DNA from: Thelonectria olida
Lineage: Eukaryota > Ascomycota > Sordariomycetes > Hypocreales > Nectriaceae
NCBI GenBank assembly: GCA_020736575.1
Contig: JAGPYM010000009.1
Span: forward strand, 1 to 64,000
Reading direction: 5' to 3'
DNA length: 64,000 bases
Part shown: piece after piece, positions 45,140-56,796 of the stretch
Layout: every line of letters starts with the position of its first letter
How positions within the stretch are numbered: position 1 is the stretch's first letter
Position numbers and translations under genes: made by a program
The notes under the pieces: model-generated
The model's input: the letters and a program-made list of their open reading frames with translations, nothing else
Databases searched by the model: none
Told to the model about the DNA's origin: nothing

Positions 45140-47627
45140 TCAAGACCAAGTCGCAGGACCAAACGTCTCATTCTCACCAAGAGTCTTCCACGGAATGCCT
45201 TGGCCGTCAACTGTTGTCCCTTGGACGTTGTTACCCCACCAGTTCAAACTGACGCCCGGGAACACGACGGCAAAGAAAATGACAATGGCGGCGATGGCAA
45301 GGCCCGAGTCGAGAGCAGCGGAGAGGACGTAGTTGTACTATGACTCGAGAGTTAGTACCAAGCAATCACGTGTTACCATGTAGATGGACTGGAATCTTAC
45401 CTTTGCCCACCAGTGGGGATACTTGTTCTTGATCCATTTGTTAAAGATAAAGGACACGGCGAAGGCCGACGTGTAGTTAATACCCGTGGCTGGCGGAACG
45501 TTGCCCGTTCCAGCGAAGAAAAGCGGCCAGTGAAGGTTGGACAAGAAATTGCTTTTGGGGAACCTCTTCGCAAGGAAGAATGTGACGACTGGCAAAAGTG
45601 CTCCAAGCCAGAACAGGTGCAGCAGTCCAGAGTAGATCTTCCCGACGCTATACAGTCGAGCTGGGCCAATGGCGCCCCAGACAACGCTCGAAGAAAAGTT
45701 CACTCGGCCTTGTGGGCAAGTGTACTTGTCTGGCTGGTCACTTTCGCATATTCTGTCGACGTGATGAAGCATCCAGAGAAGGACAGCGTTCTGCGTTAGA
45801 GATCCGATGATGCAGGCACACAGCTGTGCGACGAACAGCGTGCGTCGAGGGATCTTCATGTACAGACCAAGCTTCATGTCCGATGCAAAGATCATGGCCT
45901 GGCTCAACCCCGTGTATGCGTAAAACTTGAAAATAAGCATCACAATGGGCTTTCCGGGGATCAGATATCCGGAGATGATCTCGCCCAGAACCGTCAGCAC
46001 GTTGCTGTTAAGGTTGGCAACGGCGTAGACGCTGCCCGTGGGGATGAGATAGAAAACGGCCAGGCCAAAGGCGACAAAGATCCCCCACACTGGCATTTGC
46101 GTGTCGTACACTTCCTGAACCATGATGGTGAGGCCAAGCACAATGACCGTCAAAATGGCATACCACCACCAAGGTGCGTCTGGGTAGCGCTGGATCATGC
46201 GGGCGTGCACATCCTTCTTCCGATCCGGGTTGAAGGCGCCGACAATGTCTCTCCAGTAGTTGAGGAAGATGTACGTCGGCACGCAGCTCATGACGGCAAA
46301 GGAAATGCCGTAGCTAAGAGCAAACGTGACCGGCATGAAGATGGGGCTGTACTTGCGGTACTCGTCTTCTAGGAAGTTGCCATGCTTGTCGACGACCCTA
46401 GTGGCATTGTATATGTTGCCGGTGTTGTCATAGGTGTCAGCGCCCGAAAAGGGGAGATAGGCCGTGGACCAGGTGTTGGTGTAGTAAAGGATGGGCGTGA
46501 CGAGAGCAAAGACGATGACCCAACCAGCAAACACGTTAGCCTGCGCCCAGAATGGGACGACGAGTGGTGAGCCGTTGTACGCTATTTGTGACCAGTCGAA
46601 CGTCGTAGGCAGGTAAGCCAATCCAGTCGACATGCCGAACAAGTTGTTGACAACGATGTTGTCTGGAACAGGTATTAGCATCGCGTAGCGGCACTGGGAT
46701 GAATTGCAAACACTTACTTGGGGCGGCCCAGCAAATGAAGGCAAAGGTGCTGAGACCGGTGAAGAGGAAGCCAGGCAACCAGTACTAGAACCAGTCAGAA
46801 AAGCGAGCACATCAGAGGGCATTCGGTGTAGGACCCCATCGAGTCTTAAAACTCACCCACAACCAGCCACCAGCAAAGACGTAGACGAAGAAGCGGTACC
46901 GAGAAATCTTCCACCCATCTGCCTCGGGATTGGCTCTCCCGTGCAAGGTCTGGAAGAGGGCCGCGTTGGCGAGAGTCGAGGGCCACACCATGTGAGGGGG
47001 CTCGACAATAAACCTGTAGGCCATCCCGGCTATTCCCAGTCCAAAGAGCTGCATAGTCAGGGCAAGCAAGAATTGGTAGGCAACTGGGGTTTTGAGCGCG
47101 TAAAAAGCAGATGCCTTCTGGGCCTGGATGATGTCGGTCGCCCACGAAGGACCGAAGGATAGATTGGACATGATGGTGACGAGAGCATGTTCCTTGATGT
47201 TGAAATGGTGGTCTGGGTTGAGTGCAACATCTCGCCCAAAGATACGGACCCTCATAATGGGCAGGGCATGGGCCAGAGCTCGACCGGCGGGATAGGCGAC
47301 GAGCTGGGCCACCAGGGACGAGATGGTGACGCTGGGGTATCTCATTGAGAAGAACTGGTTGATGCCCGTGCCGAGGATAGTGAAGACGATGCCCAGACCC
47401 CACGCCCGCAATGTGTTAACGGGCATGGTCGGATCGTCGTAGTTTGGCACGTTGGCGCGCACTTCGGCCACGGGAGAATTGTCCGAATCAATATCGAACT
47501 CATCCTCGATGCCGCTGATGGCCATGGCAGTTGCCTTGTCAGGGCTCTGGAAGTCCTCCATGGTTCCCTCCTCCATGTCTCCAGTTGGAGGCGGAATGTC
47601 GGCACGGTTGACTTTGGGGGTTGCCAT
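45140..47627 (-). CDS. OPT-family oligopeptide transporter
   Basis: Four exons, 47627-46857, 46784-46718, 46662-45401 and 45337-45140, join in frame to 765 aa. The frame is open above the ATG but only with a TTG. The protein has an acidic disordered N-terminus followed by many hydrophobic helices. The OPT signature NPGPFN-IKEH appears here as NPDHHFNIKEH (about 47190-47222). Later landmarks are NNLFGMSTGLAYLP, SGYLIPGKPIVMLIFK and GTGNVPPATGINY, all typical of small-oligopeptide transporters, plus a WWGN block near the C-terminus. Proton-coupled uptake of short peptides or glutathione-like compounds at the plasma membrane is the family role. It is divergent from the fructosyl-amino-acid oxidase gene. 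Confidence 0.93.
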
Positions 47628-48442
47628 TGTGTGCACGACGCCGGGAATTCGGCTTGTCAATCATTCAAGAAAGAAAGAAGGGAAGCTGATGTGACACGAT
47701 CGTGGGCGAACATCGCCTTCTTCTTATAGACAGCGAACCGATAGTCGCAACCTTTATCATCTTCGCGAAGTCTGACTTTCGGCAAGAGTTGAATCGCTTC
47801 GTTTACTCCGCCGGTTCACTACAGCTTACCGCCCTTTCAGGCAAAGGACAAGGGCTAGTATCAAACCATCCTAGGGCGACGGAAGGTCCAAGCGATGGGA
47901 ACGAGAGGTTCAGTTATTACCAACACATGATTAGGACGCTACCGGCCAACCAGAGCGAGTCATTCAGCGTTATCATGCCTCCCCTCCAAGGGTCAAGTGA
48001 CAACGGGTATTCCGGAGGCTTCTCCGGGGCAGCTTATCAGGATAAGAGCTGGGGAACGTAAGACGTGCGTCAATTTGTGCGGGGACTCACTCCACTTCGA
48101 CACGAGTAGGAAGATACAAGGGTGACAAAATAGGACGTTCTTGAGGTTGTGTGGATATAGTGCAAAGCTGTCTGGTTCTTTCTATCACCAACGTTGGGCG
48201 GTCCGCCGCCGGCTCAAGGGCATTTGCGGGGTAGTGAGAGAGGAAGGTCCAGCCGAAAGCTTGAATTATTACTAGTTCTTGTTGCTTGATGACTCGGCTG
48301 CTATCTAAGACGTTAACTTCCACCGGGAGCGTCAGGAGGACAACGCTCTCACCACCATCTTCCTTTATTCTCTTATTTTCAATCGACGTTTCACATCTTT
48401 GCGCCCGCGCACCTCTTATCTTTAGTTGATCAGCAATTCAAC
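47628..48442. promoter_or_regulatory. Divergent intergenic region, OPT transporter / amino acid oxidase
   Basis: About 815 bases lie between the two start codons, with no supportable gene. It must hold both promoters. A pyrimidine-rich stretch with TCTTATTTTC precedes the oxidase start. No specific operator can be named. Confidence 0.45.
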
Positions 48443-49924
48443 ATGGGCTCCCCAAATGTTTCTTTGAGAAAGGACTCTTCCATTCTCATCATCGGAGCGT
48501 TAGTACACGATCCAATTCCCAAACAACAATATCAACAAAGACGTTAATAACATTGAGACACAAAGTGGCACTTTTGGAATCAGTACCGCCTATCACTTAG
48601 TACAACGCGGCTATTCAGACATCACTTGCATTGATCGACACCCCTGGCCCAGCGTCGATTCAGCCGGCCACGACCTGAACAAGATTGTCCGAACCGAATA
48701 CGATGAGTCCATGTACACAGAGCTAGCTTTGCAAGCACTGGATGTTTGGAGAAAGCCAGAGTGGAATGGCATCTTTCATGAAACTGCAAGTAACAGCCAC
48801 ACTCGACCTCGCATACTCGCTCTAACGTGACCTAACCAGGGACGCCTCAGCACCACATCAGGCGACGCCCTAGCCGAGCAGCACCTGAGAGAATCATTTG
48901 CAAATCTGCAAAAGGCAGGACAAGGTGATAAAGTCAAGCTCGTTCAAGGGCGCGATCAAATCGTTTCGCACGTCCCCCAGCTGCAGAACGCCCCGGACCT
49001 TGAGAAGTGGAACGGTCTCTTCAACAGTATCGGCGGCTGGGTTCATTCGCGAAAGGCTCTCGAAAAATGGGCCGCTGAAGCCGAGCGCTTAGGGGCCAAA
49101 TTCATCTCGGGGTCTAGAGGTACCATGACGGGGCTTCAGGTCAACAGTGAGGGCGAGCTGCTAGGCATCCGCGTCGCTTCAGGTGACGTTTTATGTGCAG
49201 ATCAGTACATCCTAAGCACGGGCGCAGCATCGCCTCAAGTTGTCCCAGAGCTTTCACAGCAGCTGTGGTCGAAGTGCTGGACGTTGGCTCACATTGAGCT
49301 GACAGAGGAGGAGATTATTCAGTGGAAGGGCGTTCCGGTCATTGATCACTTTGAGCTGGGCTTCATGTTTGAGCCTGATCCCGAAACCCGTACGTCCACT
49401 CTCTCTATGCGTAGATGTGAGGCTAATAGAACCCAGACCGCATCAAGATTTGTGACAACAACCCTGGCTACCAGTATCAGATGGGAACTTTTACCGACGA
49501 CTCGACCAAAACAGCAACTCGTTACTCGATCCCAAGGTACGCCAGCGCACATCCCAGAGACGGAATTCCAGCCGAGGCCAAAGCGGCCATCAATCGATTC
49601 ATCGACGCCATCATGCCCCAGTTCTCCGGACGGCCACTTGTCGACGCAAAAGTGTGCTGGTGCACCGACTCGCCCGATGGGCATTGGCTTATAGACAGAC
49701 ACCCACAGCACAAGTCACTCCTGCTGGCCACTGGGGACTCGGGGCACGCGTTCAAGATGTTTCCCATTATTGGCGGCTACATTGCCGATGCGTTGGAAGG
49801 ACGACCAGGCGGGCTGAGAAAGGAATGGCGCTATGGTGGGAGGGATGCCAAGGTTGTGTCTACGCGACCGACGAGCCAAGTGAAGGATCTCAGAGACGTC
49901 CTGACTCTTCAGGCAAAGATGTGA
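48443..49924 (+). CDS. Fructosyl-amino-acid oxidase-like FAD enzyme (amadoriase)
   Basis: Four exons, 48443-48498, 48566-48785, 48840-49389 and 49437-49924, join in frame to 437 aa, the usual amadoriase length. Intron 2 uses a GC donor (GCAAGT); no GT donor keeps the frame. The FAD-binding motif is GAGTFG at residues 18-23. Cys349 in AKVCWCTDSPDG matches the cysteine that binds FAD covalently in this family. HWLIDRHP and GDSGHAFKMFP follow. The C-terminal tripeptide AKM is a variant peroxisomal targeting signal. The family oxidises sarcosine or Amadori products (fructosyl amino acids), releasing hydrogen peroxide; which substrate applies here is not decidable. It is placed between the OPT transporter and a C2H2 regulator. 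Confidence 0.88.
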
Positions 49925-50147
49925 GATGGGCCCCCAGATGAGACACCAACAAAATATTAGCAGTTTCCATGCTTGAACAATTAAGCATTGATGTATTTTA
50001 TGCAGCCAACTATTTTGCTCCTTGACTAGGTTCCCTGTCAGCTAGGTAGCCTATAGCATCCAGTCTCCACGCATGTGGAAACAATCTCATCATCCAGGAG
50101 TCAACTCAAGACAAACACCAACAACCTCTATCAAACCACCTACCAAA

Positions 50148-52321
50148 ATGCCGAGGGGAAGACCCAAGATCACTGTTCCTCCATGTCGGCACTGCGGAAG
50201 ACAATTCAAGCGACAAGAGCACTTGAACAGGCACGAGCGCACGCGTAAGCCTGGCCCCCTCCACTGATGACAAATCCCCTAAGATATGGGCAGACACCGC
50301 CGAGAAACCATTCCCTTGCGACTGTGGACAGAGGTTTAGCAGACAGTAAGCAGGAACAGACAGCATCAAGGATAAACCTCATCTAACATTTCTACAGAGA
50401 TCTTCTCGCACGCCATGTCAAGCTGGCCCACGCTTCCACTGCTGAAATAGCACCACCACCCCGTCCAGGCGCGGATGCAGACGAACAGCCAGATATAAGC
50501 AGCTCTTCCCAGATGAATCTATTTGGCGATATTGATTTCATCTGGGATGCTGACTTCATGACGCAAGACATTCTGCCCATCAGCCTCCTTGGTTGCGCAT
50601 TGCCGCTTCCAGACATCCCGCAAACCAGCCAAGCACCGCAGATGGCCAGCTTTTCTCGCTTCAGTTCCAGATTACCACTGCCAACAACTGACCTTGCTGA
50701 TGATGCCGAGGGCCATTTGCAAGACACCCCCCGTCACGGTGTTGAGAACCGCGGCATTTTGGCTGTCGATGAATGCAGCCATGTGCCGTGGTCCATCGCT
50801 TCATCTTCCTATGACACGCTTTGTCGTGACGTCTTGTCTTATTCCGATATCCTCCCAACCGGGTGCACGTTGCCATCCAGAAACGCCTTGACCCGCAATC
50901 TAGAGAGCTTCTTCAGATGTGTTCAAGAACATCTCCCCTTCATCCATTCTCGAACCTTCTCGGTTGAGACAAAGGATGTCGAGTTGACACTAGCCGTGGC
51001 AGCATTTGGGTCGCTGTACAGATTCGAGACTGCCAAAGCTTACGAATTATACGTCATGTCAAAGGCGATTCTCTTTGAAAGGATTCGGCAAAGGGATGTT
51101 CAAAAGGCCTCTGAACTGCTCTCCGGACAGCTGATCGCGATTCCCAACGAAACGAGCCCCCTATCCAGAATTCAGACCTTTGTTGTACTCATTTGGTTTG
51201 CATCGTGGACTAAGAAGGCCATCCTCTCGGATGCCTTGGCCATGAGCAGCCAGCTCGCCACGTTGGTCCGACAGAACGGCATCTCAGAGGCGGACGAAAT
51301 GCCGCAGAGTGTCGACTGGCCATCGTGGATTGCGGCTGAGGAACGGCGAAGAACCTTATTTGCTGCCTTCGTCCTGTTCAACTTGCACTCGATAGCTTTC
51401 GACAACCCGCCCCTGATTCTGAATGACGAAGTTGGTGTTTTCCTGCCTGGGTCCTCGGAACAATGGAAGGCGACAAATTCTTTTCAGTGGCAATGCAGCA
51501 CCCGTCATAGTGAGCAGCAGTTTAGGGTCGTTCTTGGTACCCTTCATAATAGGCCCAGAACATGTCGGGAGGAAAGCCTGTCTTCGTTCGCCAACTACCT
51601 CCTTATCCATGGCCTACTTCAGCACATATACATGGACCGTCACAGACCCATGAGACCACTTGAGTCAGACCGTTTCCAGTCGTTCGAGGTCGCCTTGCGC
51701 AATTGGCAGTCGTCTTGGGAGCTCACAGACGATTCTACCTTGGATCCCCTGTCATCCAAGGGACCACTCGCACTCAACGCAGCCGCTATCCTTCGGCTCG
51801 CTTATGTCCGCTTGAACGTAGATCTCGATCTCTACCAAGGCCTTTTCACTGGGGACTTTCGCTACATCCAGGAGAAAACTGTGCGTCCAACGAGGTCACC
51901 GCACACAGATGTCGCCGTTCTCCACGCGGCGCATGCGTTAAGCATCCCGGTGCGTCTTGGAGTTGAGTTGGTAGCCCGAACACGATTGCCTATGAAGAGC
52001 ATTGAGCATTCACTGTGTAGCTTTGAGTGCGCGTTGCTATTGAAGTATTGGCTTGAGATGATGTCAACAGTGACCTCAATGGGTACGACAGGTTTGCGGC
52101 CGTCTGAAAGAAATATTATAGGGATTATAACGGCCATCATCCAAGAATCTGACTTTTCAGGGACGTTAGACGGTCTCGACGGCGATGTATCCCAATATCA
52201 GTGCATGGCGGGAGCAGTCATGAAGCTGTGGGCCAGGATATTCCATGGCACTCACGTTCTGGAGATAGACAAGGCCATTGGAGCCGGACTTCAACTTGTT
52301 ATCGATGCTAGTCAATATTAA
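50148..52321 (+). CDS. C2H2 zinc-finger / fungal_trans transcription factor
   Basis: Three exons, 50148-50244, 50294-50345 and 50398-52321, join in frame to 690 aa. Two zinc fingers are assembled across the exons. Finger 1 is C13-x2-C16-x12-H29-x3-H33. Finger 2 is C41-x-C43-x12-H56-x4-H61, with one residue between the cysteines. The linker HTAEKPFP is the classic TGEKP-like spacer. The remainder, from about residue 170, is a fungal_trans (middle homology) region: NLESFFRCVQEHLPFIHSRTF, then FVVLIWFASWTKK and EERRRTLFAAFVLFNLHS. It is a nuclear DNA-binding regulator, plausibly controlling its neighbours. Its stop codon lies inside the 3' end of the convergent oxidoreductase gene (14-base overlap). 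Confidence 0.92.
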
Positions 52322-53396
52322 TGCAAACTTTGCCAACATGCTTCCCAGAAGCAACGTACTCCAAGGCTGCGACGATGTCATCTCGGGCGAAAGCATAGAC
52401 CTTGTCAACAGGTATCGGCAGCTCGCGGCTCCCAATGAAGCGAACCGCATGTTCCAGCTGTTCCTTCGACCCTCCCAAGATGCCACGCAAGGCTGCCCCT
52501 TTAGACAATGCCAACCAAGTCGCATCGGGCATCTGGTCTTGCGTGGCCGGACTTAGGAATCCAATGACGGACACAGTTCCTCCCATTCCAAGAGACTCAA
52601 AGCTTTGCTGGATGGTCCCAGAGCCACCGACATCGAGGACGTGGTCCACGCCTTGGCCGTTGGTGACGCGTTGCACTTCAGCCGCCCAATTGGGGTGTGT
52701 CTTGTAATTGATCGTGTAGTCGGCACCATACTTGGTCTTTGCAACCTCGAGCTTCTCATCGCTGGACGAGGTGATGATGGTAGTTGCGCCAGCGGCCTTT
52801 GCAAAGATGAGTCCCGTCAGTGATACGCCTCCGGTACCTGCAAATCTATTAGCGACTATTCATCATCCAGGAAAATAATGGGCCATGCCAAGAAGTAGAA
52901 CTGTGTGTCCGGGATTCAAACTTGTTTGGCCATAAAAGGCGTTCCACACGGTTGAGCCAGTGGTGACTGCACCCGCCCATTGAGAATAGCTGTGAGGTGA
53001 GTTGGGAAGCTTGATGGCAGCATGTTCCGGCAAGGCAATATACTGCCTGAGAACACCGTCTCTTGGGCCCCCCAGAGTACTCAAATTATCCTTGACAGTG
53101 CCGTACAGCAAGGCAAGACTGACGGGCACAACGACACGGTCTCGGATGGAGAAGCTTCCGACCTCGTCGCCCACTTCCACGACCTCGCCGGCCATGTCTG
53201 AACAAGGAATGACTGAATCCTTCACCGGAAGTGGGTACGTGGAATTCGCGATGGCAACGTCTCTGTAGTTGAGGGAGACACTGCGGACCTTGACAAGAAG
53301 GTCAGATGAGCCGATGTGAGGTATGGGCTCAGTGAAGGCTTGAAGGCTTGAAGGCCCGTCTCGTGTGACCAATCGAAAGACAGTTTGGAGCGACAT
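52308..53396 (-). CDS. MDR-family NAD(P)-dependent oxidoreductase (quinone/alcohol type)
   Basis: Two exons, 53396-52889 and 52837-52308, join in frame to 345 aa. The start is the ATG giving MSLQTVFRLV; upstream only GTG is in frame. The GroES-like domain has SLNYRDVAI, PCSDMAGEVVEVG and the Rossmann site LLLGTGGVSLTGL, created across the splice. The intron needs a GC donor (GCATGG) and a TTTGCAG acceptor; without it the frame runs into a stop. There is no four-cysteine structural zinc lobe, so it resembles zinc-independent quinone oxidoreductase/enoyl reductase-like members. It is convergent and overlaps the C2H2 regulator gene by 14 bases. Confidence 0.88.
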
Positions 53397-53866
53397 GATG
53401 GGCAGTGGAAAGCGGTTCACGCCACCTCTTTGATGATGAAATATGTTGAACGGATAGTGTGCGAGGTAGTTATAGCGGAGGAAGACTCACACAGGGAGTT
53501 GGACTACTTATAATATTGGGCGGGAAGTGATGGTGTTACTGCAAGCTCGTGACGTGATCAGATGGCGTAAGTATTATCACCTACCTGAGTAAGGAGACGG
53601 CGCCATCAATACTCAGATTGGGTAGAAATTAAAGCGGCTTTCACATTTTTAGGCTCGATTTATGGAAGATTGGCCGAGAAGATGCAGTCATTGGATGTGT
53701 TGAGGCACATGGAGTTGGGGTAGTTATTAGAGGGAGTCGGGGTAGATATTGTGGATAGAACAACAACCACATCACCCACCAGTGACCAATTACTACCCAA
53801 ATAATCATTGATGAGTAACGTTATCTTAAAGTGGTATGATGCAGTACACTCCAGCCCCGAGGCCAG
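53397..53866. other. Intergenic, nothing recognised
   Basis: Holds the promoter of the oxidoreductase gene and the 3' region of the NTF2-like gene; no gene was seen. Confidence 0.6.
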
Positions 53867-54321
53867 TTACTCCGACTTGCCCCAGCAGTAGTAGTCACTC
53901 TGCTTGACAATCTTGCCCTCGGCGTTCCACTCAATCAGACTGACTCCGACCGTCTTTGCCCTGTCTCCCTTCTTGAAGGGCGAGCCTGGGAAATCAGCCA
54001 GACACGTAAAGTTGATTTCGGCCTCCCATTGGGCCTTGTCCGTTGTGCCGTTCAGACTGCGGGTGATCATCTGAATGTCGCCGCACAGCGAGAGCATCGC
54101 TCCAAAAGCCAGCTTCGCCGTGGCCTTGTCCATGTGGTATTGCTGAGTCACTGTCCAAGGTCAGTATTGCAATTCAAATGACCATCAGTACACGGGGAAG
54201 CCTCACAGTAGTCGGAGTAGTCGAGGCCATCATCAACCCAATGGCGGAGAAGTTGGTCCAGCCGGCCAGAGTTCCAGGACTGGCGGTACGTTTCGATGCG
54301 AGATTCCAGAGTTTCAGCCAT
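53867..54321 (-). CDS. Small NTF2/SnoaL-like protein
   Basis: Two exons, 54321-54207 and 54150-53867, join in frame to 132 aa. The N-terminal MAETLESRIETYRQSWNSGR, followed by LLRHWVDDGLDYSDY, is the typical SnoaL-like opening: a helix, then W..DD..YSD. The C-terminal half is beta-rich (WEAEINFTCL, VGVSLIEWNAEGKIVKQSDYYCW). Members include polyketide cyclases, dehydratases and unknowns. Small NTF2-like proteins are common in metabolite gene clusters. No catalytic residues can be assigned with confidence. It lies between the MDR oxidoreductase and the GST. Confidence 0.82.
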
Positions 54322-55194
54322 TGTGAAGTATTCTTTTAAAGATATGTGTGTAAAGATAATGAAGTTCTCGGTGATTTGAACTGATGTCTCTCATCTACAA
54401 CAACGGACGTCTCCGTGACCTATTTATGCCAGTCCACGGCTCCAAGGGAGATACCGAGATGATGCTTCGGCAGTCAGTGGCCCGCTAGTGCTGACGGCTG
54501 TCTGACTGCTGACTAGCCCTACGGCCCCTTGAAGTCAGCTCGTCGCAAAACCTTGCCCAAGACGGAGGGAAGGCAACGGAGAAAGTGCTGATGCGTTGGG
54601 CTTAGGGGCGGCCGCCTCTATCAATCAAACAATCTCAAAGTCGGCAATTAGCTTGTTGGTGCATTTGTTTTGGCCTTGTCCTCATCAATTTGGGGGCTGA
54701 ATGCAACCTCAATTCATCATCGTCTTGTAGGGACTGGCGTGCAAGACGACCCGCGAACGGGGTGATTCCACATGGTCTAAGCCAAGCTCATTAGCCCAAT
54801 AGCAGCTCCCTCGGCATGATTCCACATCATGTCCTAACAAAGAATAAAGTCCTGTGATAAATCGTCATAGTCTGAGTGCTCCCGGTTCTTAGTTGGGCAT
54901 ACCCGATATCCAGCGTACTTGGTGGGAACCCACCGTATTGTGGTTTGTAGACGATATCAGCCCTTTATTAATCACGTACCAAGGAGAGGGGCTATAGGGG
55001 AAATTCGGTGTAGCCTTGTAAGTATTGCTTATGCTTTCATTGAGAGATCTGGATGGATAAGATTGTCACGGCGATTAACACTGTGGCGAGACCTATACAC
55101 ACGAGCAAATGAACAGTGTACCTCGTCATCCATAACAATGACTCAATTGTCTCATTCAAATCTCCATTCCAGCCTCGATGCTAGCCAGCCTATT
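54322..55194. other. Intergenic, nothing recognised
   Basis: Holds the promoter of the NTF2-like gene. A plus-strand frame extends through it from about 54919, but it is the antisense shadow of the GST gene. Confidence 0.6.
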
Positions 55195-56169
55195 CTAATG
55201 AAGAACTGGGTACACCTTCTGGAAAGACGCAGTGGCATTCATATTCTCCCACCACTTCTTCGTGCTGGGGCCGACCTGGAAACCTGGAACCGACTTCTGA
55301 ACCAACCTCTCCAGAGGCTCAAAGTTCTGCTTGTCGCTTGGCTCAGTTCCTGCCCCCTCCATGGCGTGGGCCAGCCAGGGTACAACGTGGAAATCTGCTT
55401 CCGTGATGGCATCGCCCGCAGCATACGGAAGCACCAGGAGCTTCTCCAGCTTCGCCATGCCTTCCGCAAATGTCCGGTACCTCTCTTGAGTCGCAGTGAA
55501 AAAGCTCTCATGCGCAGGACCGGTCTCAGTGGTGTAGAGGTTGTGCAAGTGACCGTTTTCGTCCGACTTGGGACCGTAGAACGGGTGCTCTGGGTGGGCA
55601 GCCCGCTCTTTGTCGAGCTTGGCTTGTCGATTGGTCACAAACTGCTTCCAGGGGCTGTTTTTCTTGCCATTCAGCTCTCCCGCGTCTCTCGCTTGAAGCA
55701 AGATGACGTTTGTGTCGACATCGCTAGAGTGCACGAGATCGAGAATGAGCTGCACTCTACGCTTCGTCTCGCCGTCCTCGGGAACGAGGGTGCGTCCCCC
55801 TTTGAGCTTGTCAAGATAACGAAGAATGTCGGTGCTCTCGGATAAAGGCTTGTCAAGGGACGGTGAGGTGAGCGAGGGAACTGTGCCGTTTGGGTTGATT
55901 TCAAGGTACTTGGGGTCGAAATTGCTCGCAGCGACTTTTCAGCAAGTTAGATCGAGGCCTTGTGCGTCTTTCTCCATTCTTCTCTTACCCAGATCGATTT
56001 CTTCCAGATGGTAGTCTGCTTCGGTGAATCCCTTCTCGGCCAAGGCGAGATGAGCGGTGCCGGCCCACTGCGAGCCGACAAAGGAGTAGAGGGTGAACTA
56101 TGTTGGCCATGTAAGCATATGTATGCCGAGATTGAATATTTGGTTGAGGAACAGTACCTGCTTTCCCAT
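55195..56169 (-). CDS. Glutathione S-transferase
   Basis: Three exons, 56169-56158, 56097-55989 and 55934-55195, join in frame to 286 aa. The first exon is only 12 bases (MGKQ). Exon 2 gives the thioredoxin-fold start FTLYSFVGSQWAGTAHLALAEKG. Exon 3 starts VAASNFDPKYLEINPNGTVPSL, the conserved cis-Pro glutathione-binding region, followed by LSESTDILRYLDKL. The all-helical C-terminal domain includes YAAGDAITEADFHVVPWL, the GST N-capping box region. It conjugates glutathione to electrophiles or acts in a dedicated pathway; it is cytosolic. The tiny first exon is supported by splice sites on both sides and by the need for an ATG. Confidence 0.9.
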
Positions 56170-56796
56170 GATTATTTCTTGTATGTAAGTAGTTTCGCAC
56201 CTTAGTTGATGTCTAGTCTATTTCATTTTTGCAAGGAGAGGAGGGCCATTTATATACCATCACCACCATGAGCTTGTGATGTATGGCGAACATCGGCCTT
56301 GTGTTGTGGCTCGCATAGTAGTAAGCCTGTTGTCATGCCATTGACAAACTGTTACGTACAGAAAAACCTCCGTCTACCGCCATTTGAAATCATTCCCCAT
56401 TCCTTCGCAGCCACGCATGTGTGCATTGATGTCCATTCTGAGGTGATTCCAAAGACAACTAATCATTAATTAAGATATAGTCATTTTCTTCCTCATTGTT
56501 CATTACCATTTCCTGGTTTTGGCAACCATGATTCCACGGACAAGCCATCACGCAGTGCTAACGCGCAGATCGAAAAGCGAATTAGACAATGCAATGGAAT
56601 CAAGATGAAATCAAATTTCAAGTTGGAAACAATGATGCTGGCGTCTGAGAGCCTCCTATTCGATCTCTTGCTCAGCTGAATCAGACATTGGGATATATTA
56701 GGCTGGTCTCGTTTCGCCTCCAATAGCCCAATTACGCTGTCACTCACAAACGCTTCACATCTCACACCTCTTCAACCTCATCTTTCTTCATCAACC
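56170..56796. other. Divergent intergenic region
   Basis: Promoters of the GST (minus) and lactonase (plus) genes; no other feature found. Confidence 0.6.

Noticed and set aside
54919..55845. 308-codon plus-strand frame
   Set aside because: It is mostly antisense to the glutathione S-transferase exon and has no family similarity.
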